From positions 1 through 13,140 of the forward strand of contig JAJSPD010000253.1 of the NCBI GenBank assembly GCA_021307315.1: a stretch of 13,140 nucleotides of DNA, written 5' to 3'. The DNA is from Bisporella sp. PMI_857 (lineage: Eukaryota; Ascomycota; Leotiomycetes; Helotiales; Helotiaceae). Each line of letters begins with the position of its first letter. Positions within the stretch are counted from its first letter, which is position 1. Positions 1-7,635 of this stretch are shown here, piece after piece. The notes below the pieces were generated by a model that worked only from the letters and a program-made list of their open reading frames with translations, did no database searches and was not told the origin of the DNA. Made by a program: the position numbers and the translations under genes.

Positions 1-730
1 AATATCGGTATTAGCTAGCTAGCTTAGCGTAATTACAAGTGCTATTTAGTTCAAAATAGCATAGTTTCGGGCGAGAAAAAAAATCAAATTTTTGTAATTG
101 ATATTTTTAGTTACTACTGCAATATCGAATAGAAGTTTCGGGAAAAAAAACCGACAAGTTAAAAAAGTTAACGAGCCTTTTTTCGCCCGTAAACAGTAGC
201 TCTAAATACAAGTGCTGTAACGTTAAAAGCGATTAATTAAAGCCGTAAATTGATTTGCGGTGTTTTCTATATCCGCAAACGTAAAAAACGCTGGATTCCG
301 AGCATCCGGAAGCTGTGCTTAATTCGGGTTTTTTGCTGTAATTCGCGCGCTTTAGTATTAAGCAAATTCTTTTAGTTTTACAAACGTAACTGAGTCAAGT
401 TAAAGTGCGTTTAAAATCCAAAACAGTCCGTAAAAGTGGCCCGATTCGCGATTTTGCTATTTAGAACGATTTTACGTATCCGTAAACCCCAGAAATAGCT
501 TAACAACGTGCTGTACAAAAGCGGTAAACCGAATGTAAAAGTAGTAAGCGATAATATAAAAGCATGCTTAAACACTGTTCTATATCTATTTTTGTACTAC
601 GATTTCATTACTTGCAAAAAGCTCGTTTCGGCCCGGCAAATGACAGTATAAGTCATTTTATTGCATATTAGCCGAACTAAACGTAAAAAAAACAGGTACT
701 GCGTTAAAGCTAAAAAATCGAGCTTAAGCT

Positions 731-933
731 TGTCACGGCGCTGGCGCGCCTACAGCTCCTTTATGGCCTAACAGCCCGTAAGGCATCCACATTGGGGATC
801 ACGCGGAACGCCACGTGGCCCAAACACCTGTATATATGCTTCCCTCTCTGCCTCCATAGTCCTGTAGTTCTATTATTCTCGATTCTTACCCGTATTACTT
901 TGAGCCGTTGCTCTTATTCTACGTGCCGTGACA
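731..933 (+). mobile_element. Solo LTR nested in the Helitron (TSD AAGCT)
   Basis: A 203-bp LTR bounded by 9-bp terminal inverted repeats, TGTCACGGC at the left and GCCGTGACA at the right. It is flanked by an exact 5-bp target duplication AAGCT (726-730 and 934-938). A TATATAT box at 831-837 and CACGTG at 812-817 give the plus orientation. It is clearly richer in GC than the surrounding Helitron. Deleting it with one TSD copy joins the Helitron reading without changing frame (...SNALQA then ARFF...), which independently supports the boundaries. The internal retrotransposon is absent, so it is a solo LTR left by LTR-LTR recombination. The superfamily cannot be assigned from this; a Gypsy-type element is my guess. 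Confidence 0.88.
831..837 (+). promoter_or_regulatory. TATA box of solo LTR 1
   Basis: TATATAT lies about 100 bp from the left end of the LTR, the usual place for the U3 promoter of a retrotransposon. Any transcript would run antisense to the remaining Helitron pseudogene. Activity is unknown. Confidence 0.5.
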
Positions 934-1758
934 AAGCTTGTAAAGCATTGCTTCGATTTTTCCAGAATAAGCGTGTGCCGGTTAAACAGCTACTTTAACG
1001 AACAATTTAAAGCAAAATATAATCCGAATTGTTAACTAACGTTTCTACTAGCTTTTTACGAGTAAAATCTTTAGTTTTCGGGTGTTTAAAAATATAAAAC
1101 CGGGCCGATTTGCTAGCTTTTCGCCGCATCAAAATATTGAAAACCAAAAACCGCTAGCGAAAGTGCTGGCCAAATCTGCCATTTTTATAGCAGAGTAATG
1201 CCGCGCATACTCCGCTAAGCTGACTTTACAGATCCGTAAAGCGTTAAACTCGGCGCGGCCGGTAGGATAGAAAGTTGGAAAAACTATAGCAAACAGCTTA
1301 TTGTTTCCGGCTGCTTTATTTAAAAAAGTCGAACGAATAGAAAATGCTGGCAGCTCGTAATCTGATAGGATTTAAGCTGTACGCTCGGCTGTAAAGCTTG
1401 CTAAAATTAAATCAACTTCTGTAGCGTCGACGCTAATATTAAAAACCATTGATTGAAAATTTGAAAGAAGCAGTTCGCCGTTTGTAACAAGCGGTACAGG
1501 ATCCGGATTTAAATCACTATCAAAGTTATTATTTTCAACAATAAAAAAAATAAAAGAAAAAACATTACCGTTTTTCGGAAACGTATTAATACAGGCTGTT
1601 GAAATTGTAATATTTCTGTAATCTGGATAGTAAGCCTGTAAAAACCGAAGCTAAGTTAAAACTCGATTTTTACGGACCCGAAAATCTTTTGTGTACTAGC
1701 GAGAATATCGAGAATCGGTCTGTATAACACTGTCGGAAAGCCGTAAAAGCACTATATT

Positions 1759-1961
1759 TGTCAGGTGCCAGGATGTCACGTGCTAAAGGGGCAAGGAGCG
1801 GCTCGGTAAGAGCCATGATGCTGGGCACACATGGGCACGTGGGCAGCCGCCAGGGGTACGGAGGGTATAAGTAGGGGACTCGGGACGTAGTAGAGAGGGT
1901 AGAGATTAGTCTTGTATCAGAATTGCAGTTGACTTGTGCCACACTACTCCAGCACCTTACA
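1759..1961 (+). mobile_element. Solo LTR nested in the Helitron (TSD ATATT)
   Basis: A 203-bp GC-rich island inside AT-rich Helitron DNA, starting TGTCAG and ending CTTACA. It is flanked by the exact 5-bp duplication ATATT (1754-1758 and 1962-1966). It has a TATAAGTAG box at 1866-1874 and two CACGTG sites (1777-1782, 1836-1841). Removing it with one TSD copy restores the Helitron reading ADLNIV-LLRLSDSVIQTDSRY in one frame. It has the same length and a similar order of CACGTG then TATA as the LTR at 731-933, but the sequences do not align well by eye, so it is probably a different family or a distant relative. Confidence 0.88.
1866..1874 (+). promoter_or_regulatory. TATA box of solo LTR 2
   Basis: TATAAGTAG, 108 bp from the left end of the LTR, is placed as a U3 promoter. 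The following stretch (GGGGACTCGGGACG and onward) would be the transcription start and R region. Function is inferred from position only. Confidence 0.5.
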
Positions 1962-2665
1962 ATATTTAAGTCAGCAGGCAAATTAAGTAATATATCAACC
2001 GTTTTAACAATATTTTGCGTAAATCTTACGCAATAGTCCGAATAGTAATATTGATAGCCGCGAACGCGATAAACAACTATTTAAACGTGTAAACAGGCTA
2101 TAATCATCTCTTCAACTTGACTTAAAGCTAGCAAATAAGAAAAAACTTCCCCGGGATTTATATTATTATCCACGCTTATTAAAAAAAGTAACTAGTTGTT
2201 TTTGTTTCGTAAAGAACACCGCCGACAAAGTCCGGCCTGTAAGTGTATTTTAAACCAGCGTTTATTACACCGGCTACAAGTTTCTATTTCTATAATATTT
2301 ATAGCTTCGTGGAAGTTTTGAATATACTGCTATTGCTTTGCAGATATAAATCTCGGCTTTGCCGCAGGTTGTTGAAAAGGTTGTTCAATAGTAATTTCGG
2401 GTACGGAAAGAAGCGGCGGCATTGTTTCTGGGCCTGTAACAAGTGTTTCCGGGCGTGTACTAACGTTGGCAAATCGATAGACACGTTTTCGGGGCTGTAT
2501 ATTAGAGTCGACAGGCTGTAAAGCTCGTTTTTGGCGATATTGAGAACGTTTTGTACGGCATTGAATACAGGTAGCCAAAGCTTTACTAGCAGAATTAGTA
2601 GGATCTTGAAGGAATAAAGAGAGTTCAAGCTTTTTAAGGCACGCTACACAGTATTTGGAAGACAT

Positions 2666-3229
2666 TACAAGTGATAACACTAATAGCTCAGCAAGTACTG
2701 TAATTGATTGATTCTTTGAGAGATTTTAGTAAGTCTGAAGTTCAAAAAGTTTACAGGTCCAAAAAAAGTTCCGTAGCAAACGCACGAGCCTGTAAACGCT
2801 CCGTGCAAAAGTGCAGTCACGTTACACACCTTTTTTAAGTCACATGATTCTTTTTGAGCCCTCAACCACCAATTTTCAGCATCACGTGCCCCCACACACT
2901 GGGTCCTGACTTTAGTAAGAAAGCAAGCTTTCTAATAACAACAACAACGTCTATCATCACAAAGTATTGCAATACCGTTTGAACCGACAGTAAGACGAGA
3001 TGATAACTGCACTCTGCACAGCAATAGACCATCTAAGAAAGGGGAAAGATGAACAGACAAGGGCTTAGGTGAAATGCGGCCTGGTCATCAGCATTGTGTG
3101 GCCGTTTTGCTGCGAAGGGTCTGCGGGAGAGTGCACCGTTTAATAAAATGAGGGATGGCAATGGACACTCAATTTGTTATTCAATAGGCCAATTTATTTC
3201 TAATAAAGATATTGCCGTCCTATGCATCT
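2666..3229. other. Gene-free stretch upstream of the Helitron start
   Basis: No convincing gene. The part next to 2665 is presumably the Helitron 5' leader and end, but the terminal TC dinucleotide could not be fixed. Composition changes gradually from AT-rich to mixed. It holds a 9-bp inverted repeat (2749-2797), a CACGTG at 2883-2888, and the left flank of the LTR at 3230. The small minus-strand open frame at 2680-2895 has no recognisable features. Confidence 0.5.
2749..2797. repeat. 9-bp inverted repeat GTTTACAGG/CCTGTAAAC
   Basis: Perfect arms at 2749-2757 and 2789-2797 with a 31-bp spacer, 80-130 bp upstream of the Helitron start codon. It could be a regulatory palindrome of the Helitron leader or chance; nothing else supports a role. 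Confidence 0.4.
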
Positions 3230-3270
3230 TGTTGAACAGGCTAGGTCTAAGGATCATACCTAGTCTATTG

Positions 3271-3330
3271 TAGGCACCGGTAGGCACCGGTAGGCAACGG
3301 TAGGCAACGGTAGGCAACGGTAGGCAACAG
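3271..3330. repeat. Six tandem copies of a 10-bp repeat
   Basis: Consensus TAGGCAACGG: two copies of TAGGCACCGG, three of TAGGCAACGG and a final TAGGCAACAG, with no spacers. The period equals about one helical turn. It lies just upstream of the TATA box of the LTR at 3230-3469, the place where retrotransposon enhancer repeats are usually found. Confidence 0.93.
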
Positions 3331-3353
3331 TGTGATGACATGTGAGTATCGTA

Positions 3354-3369
3354 CCTCTATAAGTAGAGG
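3354..3369. promoter_or_regulatory. Palindrome CCTCTA-TAAG-TAGAGG around the LTR TATA box
   Basis: A perfect 6-bp stem (3354-3359 with 3364-3369) around a 4-bp loop. The TATAAG element sits at its centre, 24 bp after the tandem repeats. It is likely the core promoter of the LTR; whether the hairpin matters is unknown. Confidence 0.55.
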
Positions 3370-3474
3370 GGTTATCTCCTGTAGTTTAGGTTCTACAACC
3401 TTCAGCAATTGATACTTATTTGCCCTATACTCTCTGAAGGCCACGTGACTTTCTTCCTCTATTTGAACACATCT

Positions 3475-3823
3475 TTCCTATGTCAGTCTCTTCATTTCCT
3501 TTTGTGATGTTTTGCCCATCCATCTGATCCCCAATCTTTGCCTTGAATGCTGCTTCCGAGCGCAATGCGCTCCCGTACTGGGACTAGCTAGCCCTTTTAC
3601 TTCTGCTCCCGAGGCCGACCCCGTGGTGTCTTTGTGGTCCTCTCCCCACAATGACCAAACGGGTTTCTGCTTCGGACCGCTTCTGCCGTCCTTTTTTACG
3701 CTCGCCCCTGTACATGTTGAAGCTTCGCCTCGAACTCATGTATCAGTTCTTTTGCACCAGTAAGTTCAAACTCAGGCATCTATGCGTTTTCTCATTTCAC
3801 TTTATTGTGTTTTTTATTGTGAA
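3475..3823. other. Gene-free stretch between solo LTR 3 and the decayed gene
   Basis: No convincing gene. The plus-strand open frames at 3512-3763 and 3651-3860 are short, proline/serine/phenylalanine-rich and overlapping, with no motif. Near the right end, two AATAAA signals on the minus strand suggest this is the 3' flank of the minus-strand decayed gene. Confidence 0.45.
3801..3818 (-). terminator. Two AATAAA polyadenylation signals (minus strand)
   Basis: TTTATT on the plus strand at 3801-3806 and 3813-3818 reads AATAAA on the minus strand. They fall just past the end of the open frame closing at 3824, so they may mark the 3' end of the decayed gene. AT-rich context makes chance matches possible. 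Confidence 0.35.
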
Positions 3824-4042
3824 CTATTTTCTGGTCGATGATTTTGTAGATTCCCCATAGGTGATAGGCATTGGCGACTGGAGCAACTGACTGAGACACT
3901 TCAAGATCACTAGGACTATCCTATCTCCGGCTCGGGTCTTGAGGATGCGGTAATAATTCTTGAGAAAATGTGAGACAGCACACGACTTTCGATGCGACGG
4001 TCTGTAGTGTAAAGTGCCCATGCATGGGGATCTCCTCGCTCT
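3824..4042 (-). other. Possible 3' extension of the decayed gene
   Basis: The open frame at 3824-4021 lies in the same frame as the one ending at 4043 and is separated from it by a TAA, which could be a former CAA. The reading KNYYRILKTRAGDRIVLVI is plausible but not recognised. Alternatively a GTAAAG...CTACAG intron of about 45 bp begins next to that TAA and puts a different frame (RRIESRVLSHIFSRII) into the gene. I cannot choose between them. Confidence 0.35.
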
Positions 4043-4411
4043 TTACCATCCCGCTAAACGAGGTGGCTGCAATCTGTTGATATGAAACGTTGGGGATACG
4101 GGTGGAAACTGCTTTATATTGGCATTTCCCGTGCTTTTGGCCCGCCTGACCCGTTTCGGAGAATGTGGTGGGCTCCCTATCTTAGAGCCAGCAGCGTTGA
4201 GCATGTCGCGATAATTTTTGTCATTGGAATCACTGGTGCTTCCACTAAACATTTCCTGGTCGGCGTCCCTCAAATTCCCGTTCCTGGCCTAGAGCCGTAA
4301 TTAGAGCGCGGGACTGAGGTTCTTCAAGGTCGGTAGATTTGAGTGCAGCAGTGAGCAAGTTAGTATTATCGTGATATATCGACCCCTAAAAATCAATACT
4401 ATATACCACGC

Positions 4412-4466
4412 AATATGAGATTTGAAACTTGTATACGTATTACAGCAAAATTTGCAATCTCATATT
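4412..4466. repeat. 11-bp inverted repeat inside the MITE
   Basis: AATATGAGATT at 4412-4422 and AATCTCATATT at 4456-4466 are perfect reverse complements. AATCTCATATT recurs near 4699-4709, so the MITE holds three copies of this motif. Such subterminal repeats are common in hAT elements and can bind transposase. Confidence 0.75.
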
Positions 4467-4535
4467 ATATTATACTATACCGCGATATACTACAACACTA
4501 ACTCTAAATAACGCTATTCCGAAATTAGCAATACA

Positions 4536-4604
4536 ACAAGGGTCTGAGCTTTTTTAATTCGGTTATTCGTACTAAAAAAAGTAAAGTTCATTTCAGACCC
4601 TTGT
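4536..4604. repeat. 12-bp inverted repeat inside the MITE
   Basis: ACAAGGGTCTGA (4536-4547) and TCAGACCCTTGT (4593-4604) are perfect reverse complements with a 45-bp spacer. Each arm is followed on its right by a mononucleotide block (GCTTTTTT and AAAAAAGC), so the two blocks are also reverse complements but lie in permuted order relative to the arms. Confidence 0.85.
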
Positions 4605-5494
4605 AAAAAAGCCCCAAAGTGGCCATAGCACAGTATTTAGTATTATTGCCAATATGATATAAGATTCAATTTCCATACTAATACTAGCGCTTTGCGAGAA
4701 TCTCATATTAATACTAGCGTAGTATCAAAAAGTCGATCTTATATGTCTCGAGACTCGATATTACTAAATACTACGATACTAACTCGTTCACTGGAGTGCA
4801 GCAGAAACGGTGGCAGCGGCGCTAGCCAGTCCGGTGGGAGCTGTGGTACGTGGTCGCTTGCGGTGGACACTTTTGGTAGCATCTCGTCGGTGGTGATACT
4901 TCCGCAAAGAGTCCCTCGTCCAGTCTGTCTTTTGCGGAGGCGCTACAGCTGAGCCTGGTTGTCGGGGTTGAGCGGAATCACGCTGGCCACCCTGTGGCTT
5001 AGAAACAGGAACGTTGACTGGATTGTTACAAGAAATAGCAGACGACCTTGATCTTTTTGTAGAGCAAGTGTTGACATTGTTATCATTTCCCTTAGCGAAA
5101 ACATCAACGACTTTGTCTTCTACCTTCTTGGTAACATCGACATCAACATAGCTCTCGTTCCGTTGTGTAATCTCGCTATTCACTTGCAGGGGGGCTAGTT
5201 TGGCGTGTGACAGACCCGTGGCCAGGGGAGGTTGACCTTAGACAATCGGCGGTGAGCTGAGCCTGTGTGCCATCGACTACGCCATCGTTACCGCTACCGT
5301 CGTTTTATGGTTGGCGACAAGGCGATCAAAAGTAAGTGTGGTTCCTGAGCCGAAGCCATTACTGTTTGCTAGGTCACTATTTACCATATCTGAAGAATGG
5401 GAATCGCATTTAGTTGCGAGGCCTACGTCAAGATTGCTATAGTCTGATTCAGACTCGGCGCGCACAGATTCGTTGTTACTAAGCATGATCGGAC

Positions 5495-5546
5495 CTGGGA
5501 TATATAAGTAAAAAGTCCTGGCTGAATTGAGACGCAATACACTTAC
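5495..5546 (-). other. Intron 2 of the decayed gene (52 bp)
   Basis: Donor GTAAGTG, a CTCAAT branch-like site and acceptor ATATCCCAG. Splicing joins ...CTCAAG to GTCCGATC and brings the upstream AEERLSK frame into the downstream SNNESV frame. Length and signals are typical of ascomycete introns. Confidence 0.72.
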
Positions 5547-5824
5547 CTTGAGTGCTTTTTCTTGTAGAGAGGCTAGAAACAGGACTGCCACCTCGAGTTC
5601 CATCATCGGCCTTTTACCCAAACCACAGACGCTCAATTTCGTGCTTGCTGAGACGCTCTTCTGCTGTATGCTTGCCAAGAGCTCATCTATATCAGGGTAG
5701 CCATCGTTGTCGTCGCCGTTCGAGTTCACGCTTGCTGAGATATTGTCCAGATTTACGCCAGATAGGAGCACTGGCATAGCCGGTAAGTCGTTCTTCTCGT
5801 TGTTGTTTGTGGGATATCGTAATG

Positions 5825-5876
5825 CTGTCAAGCCGCCATTAGACGCAATTATTCTGATAACAATCTCACCACATAC
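5825..5876 (-). other. Intron 1 of the decayed gene (52 bp)
   Basis: Donor GTATGTGG, branch-like TCTAATG and acceptor TTGACAG 7 bases further on. Splicing joins NDNVQEQ to ALRYPTNNN in one frame. It has the same length as intron 2. Confidence 0.75.
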
Positions 5877-6120
5877 CTTGCTCCTGAACGTTATCATTTC
5901 TGTAGTGCCGATCTGAGGAGAGCCTTTTTTCCCAAGTCTCGTTTTGTGGAACGAGATGTGAGGCGGCTTGGCGGACGTAACTAGATGCAACAGATTCTGC
6001 TGGTAAAATTGAGGATATGAGTGCACCTGGGAAACGAGGAAGTTGGCTCCTTGAGGCCTAAAAAGGTTTGTAAAAAAAATAACATTATCTATCGTAGGCA
6101 GAAGGCGGAATGGTGATTTT

Positions 6121-7590
6121 GCTCTCAAAAGAAATTCTGAGGAGGCTCCTAAAAAGAAACACCTTGGTTCATATAAGAAGCACACCTAGCAACTGCAGCT
6201 TTCGAACATGACGAGATGCACGAATATCTCAGGGAAAGTAGCTCCATACTTCCACCTGCATGTGCATTTCACAGAGATTGTCCCGCTATAATCCCTTTTT
6301 ACAAAATATCCCCCAATTGACAGCTCTCGCCTGAAGTCCGTTCTCAACCTTGTGGCACAGCAAATGATCACTACAAGACGGGTGGGGAAATGTTTGACAA
6401 GGCGAAATGGGAAGCTCAGCAGATCTAGCCACTCTCATGCCATTTTTATGTGCACCATGAGATTCTGCCTGAAATTACGCCCAGATTAATGGTAATTCCA
6501 CTTTCGCTTCTCCATGCAAAAATCCTTCACATCTGAGACAGATCGAGCCCTTAAAAACATGAGCATCGTACTCTCCTCTTGCCTCGGGCCGCGGCAGCTA
6601 CGTAATTCTCAGCAGAGCAAAGCAGCGGCCTGCCACGTCGTCGTGCGGCATTTCCTCAATTAGTTAGGTCCTACCGCACGAAAAGAATGCCGGGGGTATG
6701 CCTCCACTGTCACAGTCACCGAGGCGGATTGCGGCGAGGACCGTCATGGTGTGACGGCGAGGAGAGTCAGTGTAGGCGGGAGGGGCTGACAGTTCATGAC
6801 GAAACCGGAAGGACCCAAAAAAGGGAGCGTTTGGGAAAGCGGTAGGACGGCGTTCAGCTCCTCAACTAGCCCATGCTAACCGCGCCGCGAATAGCGCTGC
6901 AGTTAGAATCTCTGGTGTCCGGTCTCGGAGTTGGGAAGCCTTCTTGCCATTGAGCATGTCCATGGGGAGATGAGCCAGATTAGATAGAAGCTGGCATAAT
7001 AAAAACGGAGCCGAATCCGAGACTAACACTGCGCGCCGCTGATCTTGCAATGGTGCTGCAGCTTGGATCCTTGGCACCCCGCTCTGCATAATCACGAGTA
7101 AAACGTGTTGAAGGAGAAGCAACTAGGAGAGGAGCGAAAAAGTGCGCGGCAAACCGAATAGTCATGCGAGAAAAGGAAGTTCGGATTCTAGAGAGTTTGC
7201 AGGTTATGGACCAAGAGGCTTCGAAATGTCGACTTTCGCATATGACATCACATCGTTAGCTGGCTCAGCTAGAGCCGGATGAAGTGGGACGGTCCATCAT
7301 AGTTGACGAGTCTTCACTGCAGCGTAAGTGGGTTGGTTGGTGGTTGGTGCGGTGGGCCAGGAAAGAGGTAGAGGGAAATAAGGCCGACACCGAGATTAGG
7401 CAGAATAAAGGGAAAATAAGTTGGGCGTGAAGGTGGCAGGAGAATGAATTCCGAGCGAGGTGAGAGGAAAGGAGAAAAGAGGAGTTCTTATAGACAACGT
7501 TGAAAAGCAGCCCCTCGACGAATCGAGGACGCCATGCTCGAACATGCACCGCTAAACTCACCCGAGCCGGCCCCCCTGGAACCGGCATCC
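6121..7590. other. Region without a convincing gene
   Basis: Open frames here (minus 6186-6371, 6862-7122, 6980-7165, 7265-7588) lack motifs and overlap each other. The first may be 5' sequence of the decayed gene. Small inverted repeats are present: TCGTGCGG/CCGCACGA (6641-6648, 6674-6681) and CCGTCA/TGACGG (6741-6746, 6752-6757). From about 7330 to 7490 the plus strand is purine-rich, so the minus strand is a CT-rich tract like those upstream of fungal transcription starts, but no gene follows it. A dead promoter or transposon remnant is possible. Confidence 0.45.
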
Positions 7591-7591
7591 C

Positions 7592-7635
7592 GCTAACCGT
7601 GTCGCAGAATACTGTTATACAGTGTCGCGGTTAGC
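7592..7635. repeat. Nested imperfect palindrome with GCTAACCG arms
   Basis: The outer arms GCTAACCG (7592-7599) and CGGTTAGC (7628-7635) enclose an inner hairpin ACTGT-TAT-ACAGT (7611-7623). GTGTCGC occurs twice within it. A further GCTAACC at 7676-7682 and GAATACTG/CAGTATTC (7607-7614, 7667-7674) extend the pattern. It resembles a subterminal or terminal region of a DNA transposon; no TSD was identified. Confidence 0.55.

Larger units (their letters stand above)
1..2665 (-). pseudogene. RIP-degraded Helitron Rep/helicase gene, N-terminal part, cut by window edge
   Basis: Rolling-circle (Helitron) transposase, recognised by reading the minus strand through its stops. The start ATG is at 2663-2665. 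In order come a CxxC...CxxC zinc motif (YCVAC and CIQC, about 2590-2650), a second one (TCSRC and GLCRRC, about 2217-2280), a DUF6570-like stretch (PGEVFSYLLALSQVEEMIIA, then RVRG and DLNIV), the Helitron_like_N signature FPTFYPTGRAEFN (about 1230-1300), SARFYIFKHPKTKD (about 1090-1130), the Rep block ESGHFYGLFWI (about 415-447), CRFFFPKLL, and LANTD at the edge. I count about two dozen in-frame stops, all TAA or TAG and none TGA, plus a frameshift near 1195-1200. That spectrum fits RIP at CAA, CAG and TGG codons. The HUH catalytic motif reads HFY (430-438), so it is also broken. Two solo LTRs interrupt it. The helicase half would lie left of the window. The element ends were not located. Confidence 0.9.
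3230..3469 (+). mobile_element. Solo LTR with U3 tandem repeats (TSD CATCT)
   Basis: A 240-bp segment starting TGTTGAACAGG and ending ATTTGAACA, flanked by the exact 5-bp duplication CATCT (3225-3229 and 3470-3474). The TGTT...AACA ends, a TATAAGTAG box (3358-3366) and a downstream CTACAACCTTCAGCAA stretch all fit a fungal LTR, probably Ty1/Copia type (from general resemblance, not a search). Six 10-bp tandem repeats lie in the presumed U3. No retrotransposon coding sequence follows, so it is solo. There is no frame-restoration test here, so the boundaries rest on the TSD and ends alone. Confidence 0.65.
4349..4793. mobile_element. hAT-type MITE, 445 bp, TSD GAGTGCAG
   Basis: The left end CAGTGAGCAAGTTAGTAT (4349-4366) and the reverse complement of the right end, CAGTGAACGAGTTAGTAT (4776-4793), match at 16 of 18 positions. 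An exact 8-bp target duplication GAGTGCAG flanks the element (4341-4348 and 4794-4801). An 8-bp TSD with CAGTG termini is the hAT superfamily signature. The interior is AT-rich, non-coding and full of inverted repeats, so it is a MITE that needs a transposase from elsewhere. It sits inside the coding sequence of the minus-strand decayed gene; the apparent stop at 4788-4790 is supplied by its own terminal repeat. Insertion plus TSD is 453 bp, a multiple of three. Confidence 0.86.
4043..6120 (-). pseudogene. Decayed multi-exon gene of unknown family, split by a MITE
   Basis: I do not recognise the family. A coherent hydrophilic protein can be followed down the minus strand. Its parts are a segment ending NETWEKRLSSDRHYRNDNVQ, intron 5825-5876, an Asp/Asn-rich stretch with YPDIDELLASIQ, a charged helix-like AEERLSKHEIERLWFG, intron 5495-5546, a Ser/Asn-rich region (about 5280-5490), a Lys/Arg-rich part (KKVEDKVVDV; SLRKYHHRRD), then beyond the MITE STDLEEPQSRALITALGQE and PKRVRRAK, which resembles a nuclear localisation signal. 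Breaks are stops at 6085-6087, 6058-6060, 5614-5616, 5277-5279 and 5238-5240, each one transition from CAA or CAG in CpA context; frameshifts near 5665 and 4268; and the MITE insertion. The splice phases and the multiple-of-three MITE insertion join the frames correctly. It may be a nuclear regulatory protein, but that is only inference. The 5' boundary is uncertain. Confidence 0.7.

Noticed and set aside
792..998. Plus-strand open frame
   Set aside because: It reads through the solo LTR at 731-933 into antisense Helitron sequence; no motif.
1670..1981. Minus-strand open frame of 103 codons
   Set aside because: Its first residues are Helitron (ADLNIV) but the rest is antisense of the inserted LTR; a chimera, not a gene.
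2299..2628. Second minus-strand frame across the Helitron N-terminus
   Set aside because: Shadow of the zinc-motif reading frame, which has the conserved cysteines.
3512..3860. Two overlapping plus-strand open frames
   Set aside because: Short, biased composition, no motif, and they overlap the likely 3' end of the minus-strand decayed gene.
4290..4335. Possible tRNA-like box sequence near GACTGAGGTTC
   Set aside because: No cloverleaf could be built and the stretch is coding in the decayed gene.
4692..4952. Plus-strand open frame
   Set aside because: Starts in the MITE and runs antisense to the decayed gene.
5277..6185. A single 302-residue minus-strand protein
   Set aside because: The frame reads through both 52-bp introns and the wrong frame in exon 1; the spliced, frame-switched reading is more protein-like and joins in phase.
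6862..7165. Two overlapping minus-strand open frames
   Set aside because: No recognisable motif, no supporting introns or neighbours; overlapping frames suggest chance.
7265..7588. Minus-strand 107-codon open frame
   Set aside because: It is the translation of a pyrimidine-rich tract; low-complexity and without motif.
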